Of a DNA stretch of 64,000 bases, positions 11,008 through 21,737 are shown in pieces. The stretch comes from Symbiodinium natans. Lineage: Eukaryota; Sar; Dinophyceae; Suessiales; Symbiodiniaceae. The position numbers and the translations under genes are program-made. The DNA lies in the NCBI GenBank assembly GCA_905221605.1, contig CAJNDS010002745.1, positions 1,642,203 through 1,706,202 on the forward strand. Reading direction: 5' to 3'. A model generated the notes under the pieces. It searched no databases. It saw only the letters and a program-made list of their open reading frames with translations, and had not been told where the DNA came from. Each line of letters begins with the position of its first letter. The stretch's first letter is position 1.

Positions 11008-14000
11008 CTTGAGGCGTGGCCTCCGGCGCCATGGCCTTCCACTCCTGCAAGGCAGGAGCATCTGCGGGGTCTAGGGCCGAAGCCCAGGACGCCAGGCGGG
11101 TTTAGGGTTTAGGGTTTGGGGTTTGGGGTTTAGGGTTTAGGGTTTAGGGTTTAGGAACTCGGGTTGAGCAATTCGGGTTTAGGGTTTAGGGTCTAGGGTC
11201 TATAGGGCTTGTTTGGGTTTTCGGGTTTGGAATTCAGGTTTTGGGGTTTAGGGGTTTCGGGCTTCGGGTTAGGGGCTTAGGGCGTTATGGTTGTGGGGTT
11301 TAGGAATCCCAAGAGGCCCCTGGGGAACGTGGGGCGAGGGGCTTCCAGTGATTCTTGGCGCCTCCTAAACCCTAAACCCTACAGGGTGGGGCCCCCTAGT
11401 TATAAGTAGAGTTATAAGGGCCCTAAATTGGGTTATAAGGACCCTAAGTTAGGTTATAAGTCCCTTCACTACAGTTAGTATAGGGGCCCCACCCTGTAAA
11501 CCCCAAACCCTAAACCCTAAACCCTGGGTCTGATCGTATCAGACCTTACTGGACGTTCTTTTGGGCTTGGGGCCCCAGGATGGGCCCTGAAAACCCTCTG
11601 AAGACTATTCCTGAATCTGACTCCTCTTAAGCCCTGCAAGGGAAAATACAAGATGCTCCAAACCCTACACCCTAAACCCTAAACCGTCAACCCTAAACCC
11701 GAAACCGCAAGGGCCTGCCTAGGGGCATAGGGTTTTAGGGATCCCCCTCGGCTTCTATATGAGCCCCACGACCCACGCAAAAGCCCACCCCCCTTACACC
11801 TCAGGCGAAGCACGCCTCCTTAAAAACCCAAACGTCCTCCATTGCCATGTTCTCAAAATATTTAGGGTTTAGGGTTTAGGGTTTAGGGCTTCAAAGGGCT
11901 TAGGGTTGACGCAGGGCTTAAGGTCTTCGAGGCCGCCTGTCCCTGAATTCCAAGAAGACCTGAAGACCCTTAACCTTAGTTGCTGAGGTCATAAGCCCCA
12001 AAAGAGTGTACATTTGGTTTTGCAGAGAGTACAGTTTCCCAAAAAGTGTAAAGTGTACTCACTCAGCTACTAAGTAAGAAAGCCCGCAAGGCCCTCAGAG
12101 CCTATAGGCCCTAAAAGCCCTGGGAGACACAAAAAACCTCGAAAGCCCTGTACAGGGTGGGGCCCCCTTACTATACTAACTGTAGTTCAGAGACTTATAA
12201 CCTAACTTAGGGTCCTTATAACCCAATTTAGGGCCCTTATAACTCTACTTATAACTAGGGGGCCCCACCCTGTAGAAAGCCGCAGATCACGAAATGCACA
12301 AGACCTCGCAGCCCTAAGATCCACAATGCCCACCAACCCTAGAACCCTCAACAAAAACCCAAAAAAAAACCCAACGCCCAAAAACCCTAAACCCCTAACA
12401 CCCCCAAACCCTAAAGCCCCCAAAACCTAAAACCCCAAACCCCGAAAACCCTAAACCCTGAAACCCTAAACCCTAAAACCCTCAGTAGAAAAAAGAGCAA
12501 AAAAACGGTGGAGCCTTGGCCGCCTTGGAGCGCAACTCCCCAGGCTTCAACTCGGGATGCTTCTGGCGAAGCTCCTTTTGACCGGTTTAGAGCTCCCGAG
12601 GGTCCTTGGAGTATACCGGGGTTATAGGGTTTAGGGTTATAGGGTTTAGGGTTTAGGGTTTAGGGCATAGGGTTGAGGGTTCAGGGTTTAGGGTTTAGGG
12701 TTTAGGGCTCCTGACCGGTTTGGGGCTCTTAAATTTCTTAGAGTTTCTCGGGGTTGTAGGGTGGGCTTAGGGGCATTTAGGTCTAGGTTTATGGGGTTTA
12801 GGGTTTAGGGTTTAGGGTTTAGGGTTTCGGGTTTCGGGTTTTCTTAGAGTTTATCGGCGTTATAGGGTGGGGGGGGGGGGGGGGGGGCCTGGGGTGGGGT
12901 TCGTAGGATCCACTAAACCCCAAAGCCCTACTGCAGCCCTGACCCTAAATCCTAAGCCCAAACCCTAAACCCTAAACCCCAAACCCCAAACCCTAAACCC
13001 TAAACCCTAAACCCTAAACCCTAAACCCTAAACCCTAAACCCTAAACCCTAGACCCTACCACAGAACCCCCCAAAAAAAACAAAAAAAACTCCCTGGATC
13101 CCCTCCTCGCGCAAGGCATCCAAGGCCTGCGCGGCGCGGCTGGGCCCCGCGGAAACCGGCTCGGCGGCGGGTTCTTGGGATGCCGCGACCTGAGAGTTTA
13201 GGGCTTAAGGTTTAGGGTTTAGGGTTTGGGGCTTAGGGTTTATATAGGGTTTAGGGTTTAGGGTTTAAGCTTCAGGGTTTAGGGTTTAGGGATTATGTAG
13301 GGTTTAGGGTTTAGGGTTTAAGGTTCAGGGTTTAGGGTTTAGGGTTTGGTGTTTAGGGTTTATGTAGGGTTTAGGGTTTAGTTCATGTCAGGGTTCAGGG
13401 TTTACCGTCTTGCCCTCTCCTCCCCCGCTCAACATACGGGCAAAGGGCATCTTAAAGGGGATTGGGTTCTGGGGTGTTCACGGCCACTATTTCTGCTTTT
13501 TCGGGAGGGCTAAGGGAGTTCTAGGAGAACTAGGTGATACGAAGGCACAACAGGATCGTAACCAGCTATTCTAGGGCTTAGGGTGTTTTGCAGGGCTACG
13601 TGCCTGGGACAACACACAGTGTATGGCTTATAGAGGCATATGGCCGCCAAACCCTAAACCCTAAACCTCTAAACCCCCTAAACCCTAAACCCCGAACCCT
13701 AAACCCTAACCCTTGAAGCCCTAACCCCTAAAGCCCTAAAGCCCCTAAACCCCCCCATCGTCGCCGGGGCACCTCCTTGGCTGCTGCGCGCGCGGCCGAG
13801 AGGGTGGGGTTCTCCAGGTCCTCGCCGCGCCGGGTTGTGAGGGGAAGGAGCCCCTGCTTGAAGGTTCATGGGTGCTCCTAGGGTTTAGGGTTTAGGGTTT
13901 AGGGTTTAGGGTTAGGGTTTAGGATTCGGGTTTAGGATTCGGGTTTGGAGTTTAGGGTTTAGGGGACTTCTAAGTAGCGTTAGAAGTACTCCAGACAAGG

Positions 14001-14630
14001 TCGAGCTACTCTATTGCAACCAAACTCAAGACGATCGAGCAATTAGAAGGGGTCCGTCCCTCATGTAACCCCTTCATATACCTTGTATAGTCCCCATATA
14101 CTAGGATGCCCAGTAACCTAGGCTTAAAAAGGGTGCCCTTTTTTGCTTAAAGGGTTTATAAGGGAACCTAAACACCCAAAAAGGGAATAAGGGTACTACT
14201 GGGCATCCTAGTATACCGTCCCTTAACACCGGAGTATGGTGAGGTCGTGGTCCATGGCTGCAAACAAACTAAGGGGTAGTTGAAGTCTTGGAATATTCTC
14301 AAGTTGTAGGGAAAGGCAATATAGTGGCCTATTTAATGGGTATGTTTGGCCTAGATTACGTACCTTATACTCGAATTTCGAGGATTACAAGGGGATGAAG
14401 TTGGTTCGTGCTTAAAGCTCGTGTATCCACCCCTAGACCGCCAGACCTCCTGTCGAAGCTCCACATCCTCGGCTCAGGCATTCAGCCTAAACCCTAAAGA
14501 AAAACAACAAACAAAACCTAAACCCTAAACCCTAAACCCGAGACCCGAACCCGAAACCTTTGAGAAACCCTCGGTTCAGCCAAGCTGCCACCAACTCGCA
14601 GTTACCCATCCAGTAGTCTGTAAAGCGAGC
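11008..14630 (-). CDS. HMG-box-like gene, partial model
   Basis: Candidate exons 5' to 3' on minus: 14630-14569 (ARFTDYWMGNCELVAAW...), 14467-14447 (MWSFDR), 13820-13773 (DLENPTLSAARAAAKE), 13189-13109 (VAASQEPAAEPVS...QALDALR), 12574-12515 (ELRQKHPELKPGELRSKAAK) and 11044-11008 (EWKAMAPEATPQ). The last four join in phase and give ELRQKHPELKPGEL then RSKAAKEWKAMAPEA, which resembles the middle of an HMG box (basic helix, LKPGEL turn, W in the last helix), a DNA-bending fold. Splice sites are of GT, GC and GA type with AG. The junction 14447-13820 does not match in phase, so an exon is missing or two genes are involved. Introns carry telomere tracts, two family A elements, a family B and a family C element. 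Start and stop not found. Confidence 0.5.
11381..11497 (+). mobile_element. Family A inverted-repeat element, copy 1
   Basis: About 117 bp with inverted ends ACAGGGTGGGGCCCC ... GGGGCCCCACCCTGT. The interior repeats GTTATAAG-type units (AGAGTTATAAGGGCCC, GGGTTATAAGGACCC, TTAGGTTATAAGTCCC). No coding capacity, so a non-autonomous element. Flanked by TA on both sides. Confidence 0.85.
11975..12074 (+). mobile_element. Family B introner-like element
   Basis: 100 bp with inverted ends CTTAGTTGCTGAGGTC ... CTCACTCAGCTACTAAG. The same ends bound intron 1 of the ankyrin gene (54509-55017), where they lie at the splice junctions. Confidence 0.7.
12152..12273 (-). mobile_element. Family A inverted-repeat element, copy 2
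   Basis: Same element as 11381-11497 in the opposite orientation, nearly identical. GAAAGCC occurs just outside both ends, a possible longer target duplication around the TA. Confidence 0.85.
14101..14211 (+). mobile_element. Family C introner-like element, intact ends
   Basis: 111 bp with perfect 15-bp inverted ends (CTAGGATGCCCAGTA ... TACTGGGCATCCTAG) and the family interior: AAAGGGTGCCCTTTTTT, TTATAAGGGAACC, AAAAAGGGAATAAGGG. Other copies: 24548-24664, 28687-28877, 53062-53195 and 55816-56009, with fragments near 29870, 38312, 45092 and 46548. Confidence 0.8.
14467..14579. repeat. Telomere tract inside an 11-bp direct repeat, at an exon junction
   Basis: CCTCGGCTCAG at 14467-14477 and CCTCGGTTCAG at 14569-14579 flank CCCTAAA-type repeats plus an A-rich stretch. 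On minus the duplication holds the end of exon 14630-14569 and the start of exon 14467-14447, which join in phase (...WLNR|GMWSFDR). Confidence 0.6.
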
Positions 14631-14734
14631 CTGTCGTGGTGGGGCTTAGGGCTTAAGGGGTTTAGGGTTTAGGGGTTGAGGGTTTCCGAAAATGAGGGTA
14701 TAGGCATAGGGTTCAGGGTTCAGGGTTTATATAG

Positions 14735-15951
14735 AGATCCCAAATGCCTCCGGTGGGGAAGCCTCCCCTTCCAAATTTGGGAAACCATGGGAAACCACAC
14801 ATAAGGTAGTTGTGCAAATCACGCTTTAAACCACATGTGGCGCAGGCAAGGGAGGGGGGCTCAAGATGGTGGCACATGGAAAACAAAAATATGTTGGTGG
14901 CGTTGGACGTTGTCTTAGAGGTTTTGATAAGGTTATTCCACTTCTCTGTCAGTCCAAAGTTGAACTACCGTCTGGGGTACCATACGGCCTTTCGAAAAAC
15001 ACATAGCCTTGACAGTTACTCAGTAAGCAACACAGCAAGAGTTGCTGAGCTCTGAACACTCAAGAACAACACTCCAGAAGTAGAACTACATCAAAACGAC
15101 AAGCCACATCAACTTTTTCTGGACCGATAAGTAGAAATAGCTTGTGGCAACGGCAGAATGGTCACTGTGGTTTTCCAGGGGTGAAAGCATGGTCTCTCAG
15201 CAATACAGCAGAGTTAACACCGAAGTACTGATCATGCTGCTGAGCTCTGAACACTCAAGAACAACACTCCAGAACTAGAACTATATCAAAACGACAAGCC
15301 AAATCAACTTTTCCTGGACCGAAAAGTGGAAATAGCTTGTGGCAACAGCAGAATGGCCACTGTGGGCCTCAAGGGTCTGAGGCTGGAGGATGGCTCCCCC
15401 TAGATTGAGGTGCTTCTAATTTCTTTAAAGAGGGTCGGGGGGGGAGGGGGGTGGGGGGTGGTTTATTAAAAGCAGTGCAACAGTGCATGGGATTTTCATC
15501 GACTTGGGAACCCGTACTCCAAATCCCACTTGCGCTTCTGCGCCGCGCACAAGCGACCCCATCCATAGCACAAGTCCGCGCTAGATGGCAACCTGTACTT
15601 GCGCCATGGGTGTGGTCACTTGCGCTTCCGCGCCGCGCGCGGTAGCACAAGTGAGCTTCGGAGTACGGATTCAGGATTTGGCAAGTGGCTGAAAACAGAC
15701 TCTTTACAGTGAGGAATCTTGGTGGACTTGCGCGTACGCGCAGCGCGCGGAAGCACAAGTAGGTGAAAACGGACCATTTAGAACGAGGAATCTTGGTGGA
15801 CTTGCGCTTACGCGCGGAGCGCGGAAGCACAAGTAGGTGAAAACAGATCATTTGGAACGAGGAATTTTGGTTGATCTGCGCTGGGATCACGAGGTTGCAC
15901 TATCCGACACTTTGGAACGGGAGGCTTCCCCACCGGAGGCACTTGGGATCT
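14735..15951. mobile_element. 1.2-kb element with 40-bp terminal inverted repeats
   Basis: The left end AGATCCCAAATGCCTCCGG continues for 40 bp and is matched by the inverted right end (15912-15951) with about two mismatches. Inside are a 128-bp direct duplication (15044-15172 and 15241-15367) and a tandem array of about 76-bp units (15690-15880) built round a GC-rich hairpin (CACTTGCGCTTCCGCGCC and complement). The 81- and 173-codon frames inside follow these repeats and match no protein I know, so it is probably non-autonomous. No clear target duplication. Confidence 0.8.
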
Positions 15952-16366
15952 TTAGAGTTTAGGGTTTAGCATTACCTTATCGGGGTCCTGTTTACACAGG
16001 AATCCTAGTATTTGGGGGGTCTGTCTTAAGGGTCCCTTATTTTCCTAAACCGCCCACATTTCACGCGAATATAGGGGCCTTCGAAATTAGAACAGGGTTT
16101 TGGGAAAATTTTGTAGTATACTTCTAAAGAAGCCATAAGGGAATACTGTTCGTAATTCTTCCGACCCCAAAACCCTAAACCCTAGCCCAAAACCCTAAAC
16201 CCCAAACCATCGCCGATGTCTTGCACTCCCCATCCTGGCTTTGTGTGCCGTCCCTCAATACCTCGGAGTTGGCTTGTTTGGTCTTGCGTCGTCCCGGAAG
16301 TGTTAAGGGTTTAGGGCTTTATGGGGTTTAGGGTTTAGGGTTTGGGGTTCTGGTGCAGGGTTCTAC

Positions 16367-17880
16367 CGACTGGCGGGGGAAGAGGTTGCGAGATGCGATC
16401 TTGCGACGACGACTTCCTGCATGCAACTGCCAAAGAGTTCTGCTTTACGCGTGCTTTGTTTAGCTTTGCTCGGGCTTTTCAGGGTTGACGGGGTCTACGT
16501 TTTTTAGCGCACCCTAAACCCTAAACCTTAAACCCTAAACCCTGATCGGGTATAGGGTTTAGGGTTCAGGGTTTACAGGTCCCAGGGCTGAGGGTGCCTC
16601 GCGCCAGCTTAGGAAGCGTTGGAGAAGGCAGTTGCAGAAGTCTGCGTGGGCGAAGATGGCGATGTCCTGAGCGCGTGGGCGCTGCATGGATCATCTGAAA
16701 GCGGCACATGTCCAGTCAAACCCGAAACCCTAAACCCTAAACCCTAAACCCTAAACCCTAAACCCTAAACCCTAAACCCTAAACCCTAAACCCTAACTTG
16801 GGGGGGAGGGTGGTTAAGGGGGGCCTTAGGGGCCAAAAAGGACGCGGCTGCCTTCCCAGGCTGCTGCATGAGCCAGCCCACGAAGGCGTCCACGCGGCGC
16901 TGGAAGTCAGGTCGGGACTCGCGACGTCCTGAAGGCAGCGTATACGTAGGGTTTACGTAGGGTTTAGGGTTTAGGGTTTAGGGGTTAGGGTTTAGGGAAG
17001 GCTGGAACCCCAGGAGCGAGTGAAGGTTGGAACCGGAAGCTCAAAAACATAGATGAGATTTAGGGTTTAGGGTTTTGGGTTTAGGGTTTAGGGTTTAAGG
17101 TTTAGTCATATACATACCAAAAAAAGGAACGCCGGCAGCTCCTAAATCGTCCCTCAAGATGCAAGACCTGAAGCCGGGGCTAGGGTTTAGGGATGTAGGG
17201 ATTTAGGGCCTGAACCCTAAACCCTAAACCCCTAAACTTTAGGGAAAGTAAGCCTGATGGGATTGGATTTTAGGGTTTAGGGTTTAGGGTTTAGGGATTA
17301 GAGTTTAGGGTTTAGGGTTAGTTCTTGGCGACCGAGGCGCCATGGTCGGTGAAGAGCTGCTGAGAGGCTTCGGTGGTGATCCCATCCTTCGGCTTTGCTC
17401 GGGTTTAGGGTTTAGGGTTTAGGGTTTAGGGTTTAGGGTTTAGGGTTTAGGGTTTAGGGTTTAGGGCTTAGGGCTTAGGGCTTAGGGCTTAGGGCTTGGG
17501 GGTTCGGGCTGAGGCAAACTGGGGCAATCCCTTGAATCCATTGTCTGCAGAGGTTTCCAAAGAGAACTTTCCTCTGCGCGAATGGGAGGTCCTAGGCACT
17601 GATCCCAGCAAGCGCCCCCTGACCCACATTCCCAATCAACGCATCTGCTTCGAGCCTGGCACTCCTCTGGAACATACCTCAGACACACGCTCTTCTTCTT
17701 CTTCTCCTTCTTCTTCTTCTTCTTCGTCTTCTACGGGGCTTGAGGAACCCAGACGGCCCCCCCCCCCCCCCCCCCGCGCGCTGGGCGCGCCCAGATCAAG
17801 TCCAGTCTCGGTGAGATTCGTGCAACGAGGAATGTGTCCCGACTGTATGGAGTTCCCCCGAAAAACGCTAACCACACACG

Positions 17881-17911
<31 letters not shown>

Positions 17912-18582
17912 CAGGGCGGGTTCGTATATCCTGTATATCCTGAGCCCTAGAACCTGAAATCCCTGAGAAAAAAGCCCCTTTGCAGGGTTGACCGTGGCGA
18001 TGACAAGGCCGAAGAGACCACGTCCCCAAGAAGGTTGGGGTTTGGGGGCAGAGGCTGCACCATGAAAAGAAGCCTCAATGCAAACCGGACTTCCCTTCAA
18101 ATTCCGGGTTCAGGGTTTAGGGTTTAGGGTAAACCCTAAACCCTAAACCCTATATAAACCCTAAACCCTAAACCCTAAACCCTAAACCCCAAGGGTTTAG
18201 GATGCAGGTTTTGGGGTTTTCGGGCTAGCGCAGCTTCTTGAGGGGTGAAGACTCCGGGGCTTGGTATCTTCTTGCACGAGCTCGGGACTACCGAGTCGCT
18301 TCAGTGTAGTTCCGTTTTGTGCACGGGTAGGCTTTGGGGTTTGGGGTTTGGGGTTTGGGGTTTGGGGTTTGGGGTTTGGGGTAAGGTTTAGGGTTTAAGG
18401 TTTAGGGTTTAGGGTTTGGGGTTTAGGTTTAAGGTTTAGGGTTTAAGGGTGACTGAACCCTAAACCCAAAACCCACAGAAAGCTAACTACAACTAACCAG
18501 TCCATGACGGGTTCGCCTCAAGCCTGATTCAGAATCAGGGCTGCGCTTAAGAAGGCTTTCCCAGACACCCCAAGAGCTATCT
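16367..18582 (-). CDS. Histidine-phosphatase (phosphoglycerate-mutase-like) gene
   Basis: Seven exons on minus: 18582-18498 (ends RRTRHGL, the RHG catalytic motif), 18298-18226 (IPSPGVFTPQEAAL, the family's LTxxGxxQA region), 18054-17976 (GDVVSSALSSPRSTLQR, the SSPLxRAxQT region), 17386-17348, 16928-16852 (RRVDAFVGWLMQQPGK), 16681-16598 (AQDIAIFAHADFCNCLL, the second histidine motif) and 16439-16367 (NSLAVACRK...). From 18054 to 16598 the exons join in phase; the first and last junctions are less certain. The order of motifs is that of the histidine phosphatase superfamily, which uses two His and two Arg to transfer phosphate. The residue after RHG is Leu where Glu/Gln is common. No start or stop found. 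All introns contain telomere tracts; donors include GT, GC and GA types. Confidence 0.6.
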
Positions 18583-18798
18583 CTAACCGAAAGCCGAGGC
18601 CCCAAAACCCTAAACCCTAAACCCTAAACCCCCTCCCCCCCAGAAAAAATCGATGCCCTTTCGAAGGGTTCATCAGTTTGGGCTGTAGGATGAAGCAGGA
18701 CCTTCGGGATTAGGGCTTCGTGATTAGGGGTTACCCGTCAAACCCAGGGTTTAGGGTTTAGGGTTTAGGGTTTAGGGTCTAGGCCCATCCCTGTGAAC

Positions 18799-18872
18799 CT
18801 CCCACGCTTGAAGCCATAGCATAACGTGCCACCAGGTCACCACCACACTTCGGGTAAACTCCCAAAGTCTAC
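18799..18872 (-). CDS. Exon of unknown gene, aromatic/hydrophobic
   Basis: 74 nt between CTTTGGAG| and |GTTCACAGG, reading RLWEFTRSVVVTWWHV then MLWLQAWE. It may be a membrane segment, or an upstream exon of the histidine-phosphatase gene, which begins 217 bp further on. Product not recognised. Confidence 0.45.
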
Positions 18873-19083
18873 CTCCAAAGACGAAGACGAAGGGTTTAGG
18901 GTTTAGGGTTTAAGTTTTAGGGTTTAGGGTTTAGGGTTTAGGGTTTAGGGTTTCGGAGTTAGGGGTTATATAGGGCTTAGGGTAGGGGGGAACAACTCCA
19001 AACCCTACACCCTAAACAGGGTGACAAGGAGCAGTCCTTTGAAGCCCCAATCTGCAGGATCTTCGGGAAGGGGGGATCGTTAC

Positions 19084-19183
19084 CTAGTTGCTGAGTACCC
19101 TGGTCCAAAAAAGGTTAACCTTTGAAGTAAGGTAGGATTGTATATACCCCAAAAGGTTAAAGGTTATCTACTCGGCTACTAAG
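19084..19183 (+). mobile_element. Family B introner-like element
   Basis: Inverted ends CTAGTTGCTGAGTACCC ... ATCTACTCGGCTACTAAG, with a second inverted pair inside (AAAGGTTAACCTTT ... AAAGGTTAAAGGTTA). Close relatives at 34150-34281 and 35206-35288. Confidence 0.75.
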
Positions 19184-19266
19184 GTTAGGGGGTTCGGGCC
19201 TGAGGTTTTTGAGAGACTCCAGGGTTTAGAGCTTGAGGTCTAGGGTTCTAGGATTCTAAGGGTTTT

Positions 19267-19388
19267 ACAGGGTGGGGCCCCCTAGTAATAAGTAGAGTTA
19301 TAAGGGCCCTAAATTGGGTTATAAGGACCCTAAGTTAGGTTATAAGTCCCTTAACTACAGTTAGTATAGTAAGGGGGCCCCACCCTGT
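19267..19388 (+). mobile_element. Family A inverted-repeat element, copy 3
   Basis: Nearly identical to copies 1 and 2. TAGGATTCTAAGGGTTT stands on both sides of it (about 19250-19266 and 19388-19405), so this copy appears to sit in a duplication of roughly 17 bp. Confidence 0.85.
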
Positions 19389-19751
19389 AGGATTCTAAGG
19401 GTTTAGGGTGGCACTTAAGGCTTAGGGTTTTCGGGGTTTTAGGGTGCAGTACGGTTTAGGGTAGCACTTTTCCCCCAGATCATCAACCCTGAGTCCTGAA
19501 CCCCTAGTACCCCAAACCGAAAGAATGAGTCGAAGCGGAACGCAGAAGTTTCTTTGGGCTCGGAACCCCAAAATCCGAAACTCCAAAACCCTAAACCCTA
19601 AACTCCAAACTCTTCCTAAACCCTGAACTCCAAACTCTTCCTAAACCCCAGACTCCAAACTCCTAAGCCCTAAACCCCAAACTCTAAACCTAAACCCCAC
19701 ACCCTAAACCCTAAACCCCTAAACCCCTAAACCCTAAACCCTAAGGCCCGC

Positions 19752-19826
19752 CTGGGGGAAGGCGGGTCGAAGCTGCGACGTAGGCCTCGGCGAAACACAG
19801 GGGGTAGAAGTCGGGGCGCTTGAGGG
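19752..19826 (-). CDS. Exon of unknown gene (LKRPDFYPLCFAEAY...)
   Basis: 75 nt, acceptor AAGAGAG|, donor CCCCCAG|GCGGGC (GC type), reading LKRPDFYPLCFAEAYVAAS then TRLPP. Good coding character on minus only. Product not recognised. Confidence 0.5.
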
Positions 19827-20004
19827 CTCTCTTAGGGTTTAGGATTTAGGGTTTAGGGTTTGGGGTTCAGGGTTCAGGGGTTTGGGGTTTAGGGTTTAGG
19901 GTTTAGGGGTTAGGGGTTGTTTAGGGTTCAGGGGTTTAGGGTTTAGGGTTAGGCTGCTAGGGTGTAGGGTAGCTACACGGTCCCTTAATCAGGGCCCTGA
20001 ATTG

Positions 20005-20096
20005 GGGGAACCCCTTATATACGCCAAGAAACCCAAGGGCCCATACTTCGGGATCCTTCTACAGAAAGGTAAGGGACCATGTAACCTGCCTTAGAG
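20005..20096. mobile_element. Family F element copy
   Basis: Between TACACGGTCCCTTAATC and GAAAGGTAAGGGACCATG, with AAGGGCCCATACTTCGGG inside. Same family as 7118-7250. No gene seen between this and 20890; the 77- and 89-codon minus frames here run through repeats. Confidence 0.55.
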
Positions 20097-20896
20097 GCTT
20101 GAGGGCTTTAGGGCGCTAGGGTTTGGGGTTTTAGGGCTTTCGAGTTTTTCGGTCCTAAACCCTAAACCCTTTGGGGTTTCAGGGTTTGGGGTTGTGGCTT
20201 CGGTCTTGTGGACTTCGCTGGAGCTCAGGGATTGGTAGGCTGAAGGCGACATGAAGGATCAGGGAATGTAGTAAGTAGATTCTCAGAAGGCAGGGCTCGA
20301 AGTACACGAAGCTGAAACCCTAAACCCTAAACCCTAAACCCAAAACCCAAAACCCTAAACCCTAAACCCTAAACCTAAACATGAGCCCAAGAAGCTTTAC
20401 AGTCCAAACACTCCACGACGGAGTATCTGAGTCCCAAATTTGAACTCGCAGACCCTGCCGATACGACGTGCGTGTTTCCGAATATTGTGGGGGGCCCAGT
20501 AAAGGGGGATTATTGTGTGTTAGGGGTAGAAAGAGCTCGCAGTCTCTAGACCCAAGAATAACCTTGGAATGCAAAGGGCGCCCTTCTGTGTTAAAGGGTT
20601 TAGGGTTTAGGGTTGCTTCTAAGGGAACCAAGAAAAAAACTTAAGAATTGGCAATCAGGGCCGGCTCTGGGTCCCAAACTGTCCCTACACCTCAAGGAGA
20701 CCCAAAAGGGTCCCAGGCTAGACCCAAAAGCAACCCAGCTATAAAAAGGGCGCCCCTCTTTGTTTTTTAAAAGGGGTTTTAAGGGACCCTGAAACCCTAA
20801 AAAAAGGGAATAAGGGCCCATTCCGGGTTCCAAGCTGTCCTCCTAAACCCGTCCTAAACTTGCAGGAGACCCACAAGAGGTCCTTTGGAGGACTTG

Positions 20897-21029
20897 GGAT
20901 GTTCCCCCTTATGCCAACAGTCCTCCTATAATCCCTGTTAAAGACAGGGTGTTAGGGTTTAGGGTTTAGGGTTTAGAGTTTAGGGTTTAGGGTTGAGGGT
21001 TTAGGGTTTCGTACATAAGGGGGAACATC
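20897..21029. mobile_element. Family E element carrying a telomere tract
   Basis: Inverted ends GGATGTTCCCCCTTATG ... CATAAGGGGGAACATC enclose GCCAACAGTCCTCC and TTTAGGG repeats. The same ends bound 58033-58089 (57 bp, no telomere repeat) and 35339-35630 (about 290 bp), so the family exists with and without inserted sequence. Confidence 0.7.
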
Positions 21030-21036
21030 ATCCCCT

Positions 21037-21111
21037 ATGGTGAGCTTGCTGATGCCCCGTGTCGCCAAGTGGCCTTCCGAGATCGCAGGAGGCCTGTGGC
21101 TGCTTGGGGAG
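21037..21111 (+). CDS. Exon of unknown gene (MVSLLMPRVAKWPSEI...)
   Basis: 25 codons ending at CTTGGGGAG|GTCTTTTTC, reading MVSLLMPRVAKWPSEIAG then GLWLLGE. It begins a few bases after a family E element; the ATG could be a start, or the acceptor could lie in the element end. Product not recognised. Confidence 0.4.
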
Positions 21112-21303
21112 GTCTTTTTCCACGGGGTTTAAGGTTCCGTGAACCCTAAACCCTAAACCTTAAACCCTGAACCCTAAACCCTAAACCCTAAACCCTGAAC
21201 CCTAAACCCTAAACCCTAAACCCTGAACCCTGAAGCCTAAACCCTGAACCCTAAACCCTAAACACTAAACCCTAAACCCTAAACTGCAAACCCTAAACCT
21301 ACA

Positions 21304-21545
21304 TGGTGCCGGGCATGCTGCTTGGGCACCATCGGCCCTTCTTCGACCGTCAGCGCCATGAAACTGTCTGCAATCGTGCCGATAACACATGCAATTCCAA
21401 AGCATGCACCTCCTACTTGTGAGGGAGGCACCAAGCCGCGCCTACTTCTGAGGGCAATGCCAAAACTGGACAGAAAACATCGTACAACGCTTCTGCAATC
21501 GAAGAAGAGCCCTGTGAAGCCCGATCTCTGTCTAAACACGACGAA
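21304..21545. other. Telomere-free open island, strand unresolved
   Basis: About 240 bp are open in one minus frame (GGACFGIACVIGTIADSF, hydrophobic) and one plus frame (SAMKLSAIVPITHAIPKH). The minus frame ends at CATGTAG|GTTTAGGG, where a telomere tract would give the donor. Neither product is recognised. Confidence 0.35.
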
Positions 21546-21737
21546 ACCCCTGATGCACAGCTCCCTAAGCCCTAAACCCTAAACCCTAAACCCTAAGCCC
21601 TAAACCCTAAACCCTAAACCCTAAACCCTAAACCCTAAACCCTAAACCGATGAGTGTCGGCGCAGCTGGGTGCCTCCATGTGCTCGGAGCAGAGAGCACT
21701 CGCCACCACCAGCTGTCCTGTCCAGAGTAGGGTTTGG

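Noticed and set aside
15369-15890. 173-codon minus ORF
   Set aside because: Follows the 76-bp palindromic tandem repeats inside the 1.2-kb element; protein repeats with the same period.
17496-17957. 153-codon plus ORF with Ser run
   Set aside because: Part of it is protein-like (PLREWEVLGTDPSKRPL), but it runs through TTC, poly-C and CT repeats and lies in the minus-strand phosphatase gene; not called, though 17540-17690 deserves a transcript check.
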